A stretch of 64,000 nt of DNA, taken from NCBI GenBank assembly GCA_902702965.1, contig CACRXP010001224.1:55887-119886 (forward strand). Reading direction: 5' to 3'. Position numbers and translations under genes: made by a program. The stretch is from Spirometra erinaceieuropaei (lineage: Eukaryota > Platyhelminthes > Cestoda > Diphyllobothriidea > Diphyllobothriidae). Shown piece by piece: positions 1 to 11,213 of this stretch (position 1 is the stretch's first letter; every line of letters starts with the position of its first letter). The notes under the pieces are model-generated. The model saw only the letters and a program-made list of their open reading frames with translations. It was not told the DNA's origin and did not search any database.

Positions 1-364
1 ACTTCTGCTTTACCATGTGCGGGAGACATGATATGTAGTGAAGTAAATACGAAATATGTAAGTACGGAAAATCGTTAAGGCTAACCGTTTAATAAACAGT
101 TTGCCCAGTCACAAAAAGAGTGTGCCTTTTTCGCCCAAAAGGCCTTTCTGGAACTTGTTAAACACAAATATTAGAAATTTTAAAACATGCATAAAAAACA
201 TGATCTACTGGTACCAATAAAGTTCGCAATAGCTCATCGACTAAAACCCTTGACTGCATAACGGCAAGCTTAATTAGTACAGTAAATAAACAGCACAGGG
301 TCTAAAAAGTACAAAAAGCAACTTTCAAAGACTAAAGAGGAAAGAAAAAAGTTGGCACGCAAGA

Positions 365-610
365 AGGTGTCCGTAAATAAGAAGAGAGAAAATCACCAAG
401 ACAAGCTGTGGTTGGTCACATTTTCTAATTGTCTGCGTAGATCAGGCTTCTACCTACACATGTGGGCAGCCTCCAGGTAACGCAATATCCGAGTAGTTCG
501 CACCCGAACAACTCAATCTTCACCTGCCACTCAAGTGGGAACTGTGCGTCTCGGCTCCCTCTCCATGAAATTTCTGTGCTGCGTGTCTGATCCGAGTCGT
601 AGACTATCAC
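365..610 (-). mobile_element. Penelope-like element, C-terminal remnant
   Basis: Read on the minus strand, positions of about 540 down to 420 translate to a tail with LRYLEAAHMC followed after a stop by PDLRRQL. This matches the tail of the PLE at 44.8-44.9 kb, which has LRYLEAAYIRREKPDLCKQL. The nucleotide match between the two loci also covers the stretch after the stop, about 365-430. Only the end downstream of the GIY-YIG domain is present. No RT or nuclease core was seen, so this is a dead, 5'-truncated copy. Boundaries are approximate. Positions 1-364 hold nothing I recognise. Confidence 0.45.
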
Positions 611-619
611 GGTGAACCA

Positions 620-1060
620 ACGGCCGTGGCTTGGAAGGCCTCCGACTGACGCCTCAACTCAGTCCATCCAATCTGACCATTTGTGTGTGGTTGTGTGGAG
701 TGGCAGACTGTTGGGTTGACAGTAAGGCTGTCACGTCTCCTTACTAAAGTTATTTTTGGTACTCCCACGCACGTGAGGGGGTTGTGTGTTCCTTGTGGGT
801 AGTGTCTTTCAGTCGATGACTGTCTGCTGGACTGCGTGTCACCCTTCTGGGCCTCAGGGAATGTAAGCGTCGGCTATGCCACGATCAGCAAACCCTGGCC
901 TTCACAGTCTGGTATGCGCTGACAGTTCTTTTACACCTGGTTCCCTGCCGGTAGATGCGTCTGCGCTCCCACTGGGTATATAAGCCGTGTGTATGACTGT
1001 CCGGTCATACTCATCTTTCTGACCCGTGTAGTTGTCGTTGTTGTTAGTGAAAACTCCTGG
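620..1060. repeat. Interspersed repeat modules (family R3-associated)
   Basis: Two modules recur elsewhere. The GTGGCTTGGAAGGC module near 625 reappears near 7470, 21605 and 55073. The stretch at about 930-990, containing the reverse complement of GGGAGCGCAAGCGCATCTAC, reappears in the other orientation near 4910-4965. No coding potential is visible. The family is unidentified and its mechanism of spread is unknown. Confidence 0.5.
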
Positions 1061-1715
1061 TCAAATGTGGCCGCCTTAGTGCGAGTCCGGCCGTGCCAGC
1101 TACTAGGGTAAAAAGAGGGGAATTGAAAACTGGCTGAGCACATATGTTGTGTTATTATTGCCAACTGTAAAACCCGCTCATTTAGGTGATGCGCAGCGTT
1201 TACTTCTAACAAACAGTTCTTATCGTATTCTGGTGATGCATTGGTATACTGATCTCATCTATCGTCAGAAATGATGTTAAAGTTTTGTTAAGCTAAGGGT
1301 GTCCATTTCTGTCGTGATAAACAGTAAGTTTCAAGGTATTAAAATACAAAATTTGTATTTCTTAAAATTTCTCTGCAGTATACTGAGGCAATACTACGAA
1401 AGAGCATGTCGTCGTGGTTAACTTCGAATGCGGAAATGAGGCATACTGCAAGGTACAGCAAGCGAAGGAATTAAAAGGTGCGATCAGAACAATCCGTCCA
1501 GGTAGAAAAGGCGTTTACTTGGGGTTCTTGAACCAATTCAGTTATTGCAACGCGGTTGGATGGACTCCATGCCTCCTTTGGTTGCTTTGCGAAATAAGGA
1601 CTACATTTATGCCCACATGCTGACGTCCCCTTCCTTGCCAATAGAAGCGAAGAGACGAGTTCCAGGAAGCAGTCTTGATGAAGGAGACACGATCGCTGGT
1701 ACAAGAGCTTTATTA

Positions 1716-1757
1716 GGCTGACGTTTTGGATTCCCGCTCAAACCCATCATCAGAGAG
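1716..1757 (-). ncRNA. Hammerhead ribozyme-like motif (left arm, degenerate)
   Basis: On the minus strand the order is CTGATGA, one extra T, a 6-bp helix II (GGGTTT paired with GAATCC, loop GAGCGG), then AAAA in place of the required GAAA, then CGTC. The core G12 has become A, so activity is not expected. It is the mirror partner of the motif at 1784-1825. Confidence 0.45.
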
Positions 1758-1783
1758 AAAAGCAGATACCCGTATTTGCTTTT

Positions 1784-1825
1784 GTCTCTGATGCAGGGTT
1801 CGAGCAGGAATGCGAAACGTCAGGC
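1784..1825 (+). ncRNA. Hammerhead ribozyme-like motif (right arm, degenerate)
   Basis: The order is helix I strand GTCT, CTGATGC (A9 changed to C), helix II GGGTTC with GAAT, loop GAGCAG, then GAAA, CGTC and the helix I partner AGGC. Helix III would be the two-base-pair palindrome ACGT with no loop. That geometry would need a dimer to fold. The A9 change argues against activity of this copy. Confidence 0.5.
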
Positions 1826-1854
1826 TAATAAAACTCTTGTCCCAGCGATCGTGT

Positions 1855-1909
1855 CTTCTTCTTCTTCTTCTTCTTCTTCTTCTTCTTCTTCTTCATCTTC
1901 TTCTTCTTC
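1855..1909 (+). repeat. (TTC)n microsatellite
   Basis: About 18 TTC units with one interruption (TCA). It lies inside the 995-bp element just after the hammerhead arm. The sister copy at 34 kb has only a few TTC units here, so the tract expanded after the copies separated. Poly-Ser and poly-Glu open frames across it are artefacts of the repeat. Confidence 0.9.
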
Positions 1910-2095
1910 AAGTCCCTCTCCTTCTCCGCTAATTGAGACCGATTTCACTTTTACAGAGTGCCTTAAATGGTTGAGATCAAGACCTCTGGCATGAGGCACG
2001 TCCGTAGACATGAGGTAATACCTGACAAGAACCCGATCTAAGCCGGCAACGTTATTGATTTCGATCTGATATCATGCACTCGTTTGTGGGCCCGC

Positions 2096-4529
2096 GAGTT
2101 GCCTAGAATTTAGTTATTATGACTGCCCGCATGATTTGCCTTAAAATATCCTGCCAATTAAGGCTACCTGCGCATCGGTAAAGAACAGTTGGATTTGCTT
2201 AAGGAAGCCTAGTAGTCTTTCCTAATCGTCGCGTTGAGCTGCTCAAATACGTCTCTGAGCCATGTGGAAGAATATAACTACTGGCCTGTATGTTAAAACG
2301 CCCCAGAATCCAGACAAAATGCGCTTTTCTATTGCAGCTACCAGCTGTAAATTATAATCACGCGAGATATTATCTTTAAATTTTATGTTGTCGTAAAAAA
2401 GGCTTCCGCCTCGTCTCGGTTGCTGTTTCGTTGTGTTACCACAATCTGCGACAACGGCAGACATTACTGGCATCATGGAAACAGACATTATGTAAGCGCA
2501 CAGAGCAAAGCAATCTTTATATGTGATCAAAGGACTTTAAGTCCTCTGATAGGCATATGGAATTTCAGGTATCTGATTGCTTTGTTTGGGCAATATTTTG
2601 AGGCGTTTGATCTCTTGGTCACGTCGCTATTAGAAATCAGAACGTGTTCCGATGTGTTATATGTCTTGCTGCGTCTTTAATGGCGAGATATTTTTTCATA
2701 AATATCCGGTCTGACTGTTTTATGCCCCTATCTGAGCTAAGGCTACCTTCTGGAAATCTAACCCTTCTGTTTAATTAGTAAAAAGTGCGTTTTTTGTTAA
2801 GAACCGCCGCCGGGAAAGAAAGGGCAAATTAGGGTGGTTGTTTCCAAATTAGTTACCATCGCCTTCCGGCTGTGCAACAAACCCAAAGGCGATATTTCTA
2901 TAGTATGTTTCAAAATAAAAATTAAGAGGATGGAATATTTCGATTTTAAATGGTTTACGACTTGATCAACCACCCTCAAATGAAGGGTTTTGCAGTTGAG
3001 GATTAACGCGCTTATAACTATTCTTCCGAGCTTTCGAACTCGTGAAGGAGTCCATCATCAGAAATGACATCGGCAGCAGCGGCGCAGGCGACAATTTTGA
3101 TTGATGGAATATTGCCCAATCAATGAGCAGTGCCGTAGACTTTGAGGTGACTGAGGAGGGCCCTGTATGCCCATCTCGGATCGATACCTATATGCTTCTG
3201 GTGCTCGGCCAGCCTACTTCCTTACTCATACATACACCTTCAATTCGGACACTCGTCTCCATTAACCCTACAAATGGTAATTTTTCAAAACCGTGTTTTA
3301 AATCTAGGGAAGCGAGAAGATGCAAAAACATAGACAAAGAAAAAAACGACAGGCGGCTTCCGCCCTAAGACGTTCAGGGAGCTAAAAGGAAAGGCGCAAG
3401 CAACGGAAATGGGCGTCTGCGCTACTAGTCGCCCCATTTAATTTTCAAATCAATGACTGAAAAACGACACGCCTTCAGCCTTAGTTAAGCAGTTAGAGGT
3501 AGAAAGGCAATTAAGAAGTCCTCTTTGAAATATCCTATTTTAGAACTCCGGTGCACGGACTACTACGCCATGATTTTCCAGAATGTTAGGAGTTTTTTAA
3601 TGAAAACCTGAAATTCATAACAGGCGCTTGCAAGTGCTTTCATTGCAAATACCTGTTAACGGCAAGATGTACGATTTGGAGACGAACGCCTATCCCTGCT
3701 TTGCTCATATTTTCTCGCGGTTGACATTTAAATAATTACATGTCAGTCCTCGCAATGGGGGTGGCTTCCAGGTTACATCAAGCAGTCATTGCAGCCTGAT
3801 TTTCCTTACTGAAAGGAGGGCCTAGTTATCCCATCAGCAGGCAGTCTTGCAAGCTTCGTCTCTGAGCTCACCATGATAGTTTAAAAACGCGCTAGATTGT
3901 TAATAGCGAGAAATACACGTTGAGTGCCTTTGGGTCGGAGGCCTCAGTGTGGATTTCATTATCCCCTCCACCCCTTCCAAGTCCCAGTCCAAGGTCCGGG
4001 CCGCTGTGCCATCTGATGAGAGAATCGGGCGCAAGTAGCTGGCCCGACATGAGCCCGAGCCTTGGCGTGCAACAACAACCGCCATGTGTGGCATTTTTCA
4101 TGGATGTGCAGCCAGGTTAGCACGTGGTGTGCCTTAATATCGCCCCAGATTTGGTCCAACCCATCTCTCGCGTGACCAGTTGTGGGGCACAGTGGCGTTC
4201 TCTTACATCTTAGTGCAAATTAAGGGTCAGCACTCGTAGATTAATTCCGAAGTCTCGATGTTGTCCGTGTTGGCCTTGAGTGCAGTCTGAACTTTCTGAT
4301 AAGCGACTTGAAATACCGTGGGCTACGCGAACTCTGTCGAGCTCCGGTTACCAGGGTATGGAAGTTTTCTCGGTTTTAGGCTGCTTGTAACTGATCTGAA
4401 TGACGAAGAAATACCGGCGTCAGCCTAAATCCCTCGCAGGCGGCAGCAAGATATGGGATTTCGGAGTGGCGATTTCTGGCCGTCAGCCAGCCCCAGCCGA
4501 ACGCCGAGCTGAAATAACCCGTCATTTGG
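2096..4529. other. No recognisable feature
   Basis: I see no protein family, RNA gene or clear repeat in this stretch. Open frames are short (under about 100 codons) and look random. Confidence 0.4.
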
Positions 4530-4870
4530 ATTTTAATTCAGTTTATCATAGAGCTTGATGCTCCGACAGTCCGACCGTCGATTTCGACGATGTCCACCGT
4601 ATGCTACACACCAAGGTGCAGCAGGAACGGTGACTTGCGCGTGAATTAGTTTATAGTGATGGTGGACTTGCGCAGCATCTACCGCACTCCCTCTTCCTCC
4701 TCCCGCGCCTGGATCCGGTGCTAAGACAGAGTCAAGAAGACCGGAGGCGGGGAGACGCAAGGGGATGGCACAGTCGAGCCCGCACCTTGGCGTTCCACTC
4801 CACACCCCCTGGTCCGCACAACAAATGACAAGGTTTTTGACCAACAATAGCAGCAACAACGACACCCCAA
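4530..4870 (-). repeat. Interspersed repeat R3, minus copy
   Basis: Shares long blocks with 19440-19905 and 29780-30310 (plus strand) and with 42340-42740 and 54320-54570 (minus strand). Shared blocks include the reverse complement of TAATTCACGCGCAAGTCACC, the AAGAAGACCGGAGG block and the TTGACCAACAATAG block. Non-coding. Its type is unknown. It is too long for a simple SINE and no terminal inverted repeats were seen. Confidence 0.65.
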
Positions 4871-5050
4871 CAGGGTTCAGAAGAATGAGGATAACTAGGC
4901 AGCCATGCCTCCCACCTGTATACCCAGCGGGAGCGCAAGCGCATCTACCGGCAGGGAACCAGGTGTCAGGGGACTACTACTAGCGCATACCAGGCTGCGA
5001 GGGCCATGGTTTGCTGATACTGGTATAGCACACGCTTTCAGACCTTTTAC
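4871..5050 (+). repeat. R3-associated module
   Basis: Contains GGGAGCGCAAGCGCATCTAC and CAGGGAACCAGGTGTCAGGG, found in reverse orientation near 925-990. It directly follows the R3 copy ending at about 4870. Confidence 0.5.
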
Positions 5051-5162
5051 TTAATACTCCACCAGGTGAGTCACAGACGCACACCCTGTCCACTTCACTC
5101 GGGCGTTCCAGATCGCGTGACAGCAGAGCTCAGCGAACTAACCTGGTTGCAGGACAGGTTGC

Positions 5163-5547
5163 AGCAACGATATGGAGAAGGACCCCACTTAACTGTCAGT
5201 AGACTGGGGATCTTGTCATATGGGGTTTTATCTTGTTGCGGAAATTACACTGCCAACAGCGATACTTCCCACGACCTCACACCTTAACTCAGAATACCTT
5301 ATTTTATGAAATTTACTTTTTGTTTATTGTTGAAGCACTACTCTCATTTCCGTTGTCGTAAAATAGCGTAGAATAAGACTTTTGGCATAAATTCAGGCAA
5401 TTTTGTATTTTCTTTCATTTTGTCAGCTTACTGTCTAGCGTGCCGCCCCACCCATCAAGCTCCCTTTACCACTTATCACGTATGGAACGATCCACAGTCT
5501 ACTGACAGTTAAGTGGGGTCCTTCACTATAACGTCACCCAGTTTGCC
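5163..5547. mobile_element. Short TIR element (MITE-C), copy 1
   Basis: The best part is a pair of inverted ends of about 33 bp: GGACCCCACTTAACTGTCAG from 5180, with its reverse complement ending at 5521, and the match continues inward to GGATC. The interior is homologous to 14499-14895. By comparison with that copy, the ends extend outward to a GCAAC/GTTGC-type tip. No coding capacity. No target duplication is convincing at this copy. Confidence 0.7.
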
Positions 5548-5929
5548 CCAGTAGAATCCCTGCTGGCAGTCTCGGAACAGCGATTGACCCAAATGTGAAC
5601 AGCCATTACCTTTAGAGGGCAGGACCTGTGGGCTGTCTTAATCTTACAGAGAGACCGATCTAAATCTCGCGGAATTTTGGGGTTAGGGCCGGCCCAACAA
5701 AGTGTCTGAACCCACCACTGCAACCACGAGACTTGTCGGCGTTGGCTACGTTTTGTTTGTTTTTTTTTTCAACCCTGCTTGATTATCTCAAGGAGGCTGC
5801 AGGCCGGCGCCAGCCGTAACCGGCAACCCCGGACTGCGGCCGATGCTGTCACCCCCTGAGCCGCCGAGTTCAACTCACACGCATCCGACGCGCACGCACG
5901 CTGTGGCCTTCAGGTGTGCAATGCCAGAA

Positions 5930-6145
5930 AACAGAGACACAGGCACACGCAACCACCTGCCCTCACACGCACACCGCCCCCCCCCCCCGGTGGCCAATTA
6001 CGTGGGCAGCGTCGGCTTGCTTGCTTGCTCGCGTACGTGTGTGTGTTCTTGGGGCTTGCCGTCGTGTGTGTGTGCCGGTGAGCACCCTGGTGGAACGCAT
6101 GTGAAAAACGGGCTTGCGTGTGTGTGTGTGTGCCAAGGCGAGGTC
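5930..6145. repeat. CA/TG-rich low-complexity tract
   Basis: Runs of ACACGC, TGTGTG and a C9 stretch cover this interval. Several overlapping open frames on both strands arise only from the repeat. The sequence to about 6320 shows nothing else. Confidence 0.75.
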
Positions 6146-6449
6146 TGGCGCGCAATTGTTTGTCCGTTGGAGAGGGCAAATCGATGACCGGCAGAGATCG
6201 CGTGACGCCACTCTGTCGTCCAGACCTCTAAGACGTCCAGCACCGGGGGGTTGGAGTTAGTGGCAGGGCTTGTTTGTTGCTCTTTAAATATTTGAGCGAA
6301 AATCCATGCGCCAGTCACTCACAGCATAAACTGTTTGGCCTAGTCTACAGTAAATTCGCGTTCTTTCGGCAGTGCTGTGGAGGACACTTTGTCAACCACC
6401 TGGCCACCTAATTGTGCCTTTGCGAGGTAGAGGGTGCTTATTTAGCCTT

Positions 6450-6880
6450 ACCTGATGGCCACAATACTGTTGGGGTTGGGGGTTAGGAAAAGGGGTTAAG
6501 TTTAGAGGGTGGGGTTAGAGTTAGGGGTTAGAACAACTACTTCTCAAACAGTCGAAGTACAACTGCGCTTCCCCATTGGTTTTCCTTTTGCATACAACTA
6601 CTTGGCATCGTCGCTTGTGCCATTCCCCGTCCCCACCTGTTGAAACCCCTATAACCACCGGTCCCGTATTAGAGGGTAGAGGGTAGAGGTAGTGTTGTGG
6701 TTGGGGTTTGGGTTAGGGGTTAGGGTTAGGGGTTAGAACGACTACTTCTCAACCAGTCATAGTACAACCGCCCATCCCCAATAACTTTTCTTTTGCATAC
6801 AACTACTTGACCTCGTCGCCTGTGCCGAGCCACAGCCCCACCTGTAAAAACTCCTATTACCACCGATCCCGTATCACAGA
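6450..6880. repeat. Tandem duplication with degenerate TTAGGG tracts
   Basis: Two units of about 200 bp each begin with a GGTTAGGGGTTAG-type tract (6465-6530 and 6685-6736). Each is followed by the same block (ACTACTTCTCAA, CTTTTGCATACAACTACTTG, ACCACCG then ATCCCGTAT or GTCCCGTAT). The G-rich part is a decayed interstitial telomere-like repeat. Confidence 0.75.
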
Positions 6881-7424
6881 TATCTGGGGTTTGTTTCCTT
6901 CAGGTGGGGCTACATAACCACATCTGGCCTGATAGAGTAATTCCACGCTAAGTTTTCACAGAGTACTCGGTTTTCGGTCTTTAGGCCTGAACCTTTAATC
7001 AAAATCCGTTAAACGTGCCTCTGCGCGCAGACGCATGCTTCGGAATTTCAAAATTCACCCGAAAAGCAGCAGCCAGGATTAAGTGCATTAGCTAAAGTGC
7101 AAAACAGTGACTGGATATGTTACAGTGCTTTTCTAAACACTCTTCCGAAGAATTCGAGCCACTTAAAACAATAAGAAACATAATATTTCAATAGCTGGCT
7201 GAAAGACTGAAGAGTTCTCGGCGGTCATTCATGGTTTATGTGATGCCGTTTGCCATGCCTTGTTCGCCCCCAGGTCGGTGATCCTTCACAGTTTCTATTG
7301 TACAAGCACATGCGATGGCTGCTGAAGGAACATACGGCATGCCTGAACTCAGTTCTGGATTTAAACCGGATCGGTATCTGGGAGAAGGAAGAGAGAATGA
7401 GGTCGACGCTATGGTCTGCGTCCA

Positions 7425-7990
7425 CACGGCACTCATCGCATATCTCAAACCACCTGTCGTGCTAAAAGCCGTGGTTTGGAGGTCTGCCGACTGACGTAAT
7501 GGCTCGGTCCTCTCAGGACGGATAGTCCGATTGGGATTGCTCGGCTTGTGTGTGGCGCGCGTAGACGGGTCGGAAGACTGCCAACTGACGTGGTGGCTCG
7601 GTGTTCCCATCAGGACGGAGAGTCAGGTTGCTATTGCTCCTTTTTACTGTGTCCTCTATGCCATCCTTACTCAGAGGGAGTCGGAGTCACTGCCTTGTTG
7701 TTTTGGTGAAGACCAAGTTAATCGCGCGCTAATCGGCCTGTGTGTGGCGCGCTTAGACGGGCGGCTTAGCTTTGTCAGCTACTGCGCCAAATCCCACCCC
7801 CGATCGTCTTGCACCCACCCCATCAAATCGTCCTGACTGTCCTTCCACGGGACCTAGGTGGGTGAGAGAAGACAGAGCTTGGTAGACACTGCTCAAGTCT
7901 ACTATTGCTACAAACTAATTCACGCGCAAGTCACCTCTCCTGCACCCACCCCACGATCTAGGTGATGTGATCAAACGTTGATAACTCCTC
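7425..7990 (+). repeat. R3-associated repeat, fragmented
   Basis: Contains two copies of a GTGTGTGGCGCGC block (7545 and 7740), the GGTTTGGAGGTCTGCCGACTGACG block and, at 7880-7940, the AGTCTACTATTGCTACAAAC and TAATTCACGCGCAAGTCACC block typical of R3. Non-coding. Confidence 0.5.
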
Positions 7991-8179
7991 CTATAGGCAA
8001 GACAACCGCTGAGCAGTTGGCTTATAAGCATTTGTTAGAGGATGACATTCTGACGCGGCTAAAGTCAGAGGACGGAATTTGGGAAAACGTTTTGATTTTT
8101 CGTTAAATCGGCAACACCATAAGGAGACTGTGAACACTCAGTTGAAGTTAGATTTGCCAACTTATGCACGTCCTATGTC

Positions 8180-8430
8180 AATTCCTCTGACAATCCCGAC
8201 GTGCTTTCTGAAAGAAGATCTGAAATTCGATCCACCAACTTACACAATATGCTCTCTCTCTGCCAAGTTGTTTGTATGCTTTCCCTCGACTGCCAATATC
8301 TCCATAAGTTCACGCAAATTTCCATTCCTCTAGACAACCCGGCACGTTTTCTGAAAGGTCTGAAATTTGATCCACAAACATACACCATATGCTCTCTTTC
8401 TGCCAAGTTATTTCTATGCTTTCACTCAAA
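8180..8430 (+). repeat. Two-unit tandem repeat, period about 143 bp
   Basis: Two adjacent units share TTCCTCT, GACAA.CC, TTTCTGAAAG, TCTGAAATT.GATCCAC, ATATGCTCTCT.TCTGCCAAG and TATGCTTTC. Open frames here are by-products. A distant single unit may lie near 27300-27380. Confidence 0.65.
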
Positions 8431-9174
8431 TTTCGTAGACACCTGTGTCCCTAGATTCTTCATTTAAGCAATTTCCTGGCCTTGAGCATTTTTGAGACGC
8501 CCATATCTTTCGCAGAATGATTCACTATTCCCTCGTACAGTAGGCGTTGCAATTCTTATCTGTGTCAATATTAACCGAAAGTCATAGGGTCTTTTCCCAG
8601 AGAATTAAATGTATACATCAAAAGGGATTTACAGTGATACTTCAACCGCAAGAGCATACTGGCTTTTGGTTGGGCGTTCTTCCAGGCACCTGTAACAATA
8701 ACACTCGAAATCATCCTTTGATTTCCGATTCCAGCAAAATAATTTAATCCCGTCTCCCAAATGGGAAACAAATGAAAGTATATTCTCACTGGCTGTTTAT
8801 AAAAAGTACTTCACTTCCTGAATTTGTTACCTTAAATAGGTGCTTAAGTGTGCTTGAAAATGTGTATCATTTCCGATCATGCGAGGGTCATCCACCGATC
8901 GAGTTACGGGAGTGTTCGCTCCTTTGCGCTTTGTGCTCAACCGAGAGCCCTTGCGGGCAGAAGCATAGCGAACAGTGACAATACTGAAAGGCAAAACGGG
9001 AAAGTCAAAAAATTGAAGTGTTCATTACCAGCTAATTAATATTATAAACTGTTAATGTTTCTGAGGGGAGAAAACCATCCGAAACAGGAAATAGTAGGTA
9101 TTTCGCGCCTATTAGATGATTCCGGTTAGGTAATTATCGTAACTGTGTTGTGTGTGATAGTTTTTTTCTTGAAG

Positions 9175-9776
9175 AGTATGGAGAATAGCGTTACCGACAA
9201 AGACAAGAGAGACTGGAATTACCATTTCTGGCTTCTTAGCCGTCGCCAGCCATTCATATCCAGCCCCGAAGCGTGGAGCATCCGGGGCTCAATCCCGCTA
9301 CCTGTTGTTTAGTAGTCCAACGCCCCTAACCACTAAGCCCTGGTAATTTTATTCTAGTTAAAATACGCGCTGCTTTGCGGCTACTGGTTGGGCTCGTGAG
9401 AGAGCTCGTAAGGCATACCGAGACGAATGAGTTCCCTTACACGATCGGGGAGCGTCCCCTCCACCATTGTATATTCTCGATCGCAATCGACGGGACAACG
9501 ATTCCGTGGCTCAGTGATTAGGGGCGTTAGACTTCTAACCAACAGGTCGCGGCATCGAGCCCCAGGTGTTCCACACTTCGGGGTTGGGTATGACTGGGTG
9601 AAGACGGCTAAGAAGCCAGAAATGGCCATTCTAGTCTCCCTTGTCTTCATCGGTAATATTATCCTGCCTATATAATGCGCGGCTGTGCGGCTGCTGGTTG
9701 TGCTTAGGAAAGAGTCCCAAGGCAGAACGGAAAGAGCGAGTTCCGTAACACGATCGATGAGCGCACTAGAAACGGA
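9175..9776. mobile_element. tRNA-derived SINE S1, minus copy then plus copy
   Basis: 9175-9352 matches the SINE tail and head on the minus strand. 9353-9776 is a plus copy with a tRNA-like head near 9500-9565 (box A-like GTGGCTCAGTGATTAG, anticodon-arm CTTCTAACCAAC, decayed box B). The tail follows (TTCCACACTTCGGGGTTGGG, TATGACTGG, AGTCTCCCTTGTCTTC) and then a CGGCTGTGCGGCTGCTGG hairpin. The unit reads as circularly permuted or tandem: the tail runs back into the GATCGATGAGCGC sequence that precedes the tRNA-like head in other copies. Confidence 0.75.
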
Positions 9777-9932
9777 CTGAAATTTGAAGAAAAAATAAAA
9801 TCAGAGCGCAAATTCTTCAGAAATAAAAAAAACAGACGAGAATTATTGTAAAAGCTGCCTTTCGCGCGCCACTTTACCGACGATTAGCTAACACTTCGGT
9901 AGTGCAGTTCTCGCTAATTTTAGCCCCTTTGC

Positions 9933-9958
9933 CGGGGAGGGGGGGGGGGAGGGGAGGA
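9933..9958 (+). other. G-run, potential G-quadruplex
   Basis: An almost pure G tract (GGGGAGG followed by a run of G, then GGGGAGG) offers at least four runs of three or more G. A fold is possible, but function is unknown. Confidence 0.5.
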
Positions 9959-9979
9959 GCAGTTTTTAAATGGAAGGTT

Positions 9980-11050
9980 AGTCGAAACTGTCAAAAACAG
10001 ACCTTACCTATGTCTATAAGCGGCCCCCGGTCAGTCACAACTCCATGTTCGGCTACAAAATTCCCTGTTTTATTGCATGTAGACTTCGGAAAGGATGTAG
10101 GGCTCAGTCACAGGCGATTAGTCATGCCTAGCCAATGAATTACCATTCCGGTGTAAAACATTCGACTTAATCAGCCGGTGTGTGTGTATGTGTGTGCCAA
10201 CAACGTATGATCCACTGACGCACCAGATGGGACCCAGTAATCTCACACTTGAATTGCTCCAGCGTCAGACAGGCATTGGCCACGTCATAATAACATGAAA
10301 ATGATATTTCATCCCCCACCAAAAGGGCGTGTCGTGCAAAAAACGCCCTTCAAGCGTCATCCGGAGGCTGTGCATGCATATCCAGGGCAGCCAGACTCTA
10401 ACCAAATCGGGGAAAGTGACGCAGACTGGCAATCAGATGACAGATCTTGGGAAAACCTGACCAATGACCCCGCAGGGTAATATTTTGGCCTCGGCTCAGG
10501 TGCGTTGAGTCATGCTCATAATTAGCATCATCCTGCGTTGTCTAAAGTCTGCGAGTATGCAAATTATCCAGACAACATCGGGGTGAAATCACATGCACGT
10601 TCGTATCCGACGGTGTGTTGCTGAAGTCGTACAGAGCTAGCGAGAGAAGACCCTATGCGGGTGTGCGCCACGCCACAGCTACGCTTATTACTGTCGCATT
10701 CGCAAACGGTAAATAGCGCGCGGGGAGAAATTATCATAACGTAGCAATCCTGCGGTTTGCCTAGCGGACAAAGTACCTACGATGTGCGCTCACGTCCTTG
10801 TGGCCTGACTGTTGACGTAAGTAGTCCGTGTCCTGATAGGTGCTTATGCGCCTTCGATTGGAATTTGCGCTTTTAGTGTACGGGATGCAAACTTGATGGT
10901 TGTTTGGCACGGGTATGATATGCAACCCCACCAGGAAAACTGTAATTTATCGCAACCCCTACGTCAATCGTGACCATGCGTGGGTAGGACTGACTTATGT
11001 GGCCTGCTAAACAGGGCATGAGAACAGCAACCGCCTGCAATGCGGGTTGA
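9980..11050. other. No recognisable feature
   Basis: Apart from a short TG-rich stretch near 10180-10200, I see no gene, RNA or repeat that recurs in the window. Confidence 0.4.
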
Positions 11051-11055
11051 TTTGC

Positions 11056-11111
11056 GCCACCCTACAGGGGCCACTCTACAGGAGCCACCCTACAGGAGCC
11101 ACCCTACAGGG
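11056..11111 (+). repeat. 14-bp minisatellite, four units
   Basis: Four near-perfect tandem units of GCCACCCTACAGGA or GCCACCCTACAGGG, with one C-to-T difference in the second unit. Confidence 0.9.
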
Positions 11112-11213
11112 TATAAGATTAAGGTCAGGGTTAGGTTAGGGATTGGGTTTGATGCTAGATTTAAAGTTACTGGTAAGGCAAGTCAGAATCAAGTCTAGGG
11201 TTAAGCTTGGGGG
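11112..11213 (+). repeat. Degenerate TTAGGG-like tract
   Basis: Contains GGTCAGGGTTAGGTTAGGG, then TTAAAG- and TCTAGGGTTAAG-type decayed units. It is probably a remnant telomere-like or satellite array. Confidence 0.6.

Larger units (their letters stand above)
1101..2095. mobile_element. 995-bp hammerhead-bearing element, copy 1
   Basis: This block is repeated in the same orientation at 33247-34241 with the same overall length, from TACTAGGGTAAAAAGAGGGG to TTTGTGGGCCCGC. Its middle is an inverted repeat of about 80 bp (about 1688-1767 against 1775-1857). Each arm carries a hammerhead-like core followed by a TAATAAA motif and the sequence GCGATCGTGTCT. No reverse transcriptase or GIY-YIG domain is recognisable. 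The arms resemble the termini of the PLE at 47061-47961, so I infer a non-autonomous relative of PLEs. A retrozyme-like element is an alternative. Confidence 0.6.

Noticed and set aside
1776..2011. Poly-Ser and poly-Glu open frames on opposite strands
   Set aside because: Artefacts of the (TTC)n tract inside the 995-bp element.
5843..6318. Several overlapping Thr/His- and Val/Cys-rich frames
   Set aside because: Caused by CA/TG dinucleotide-rich sequence. No domain or codon pattern.
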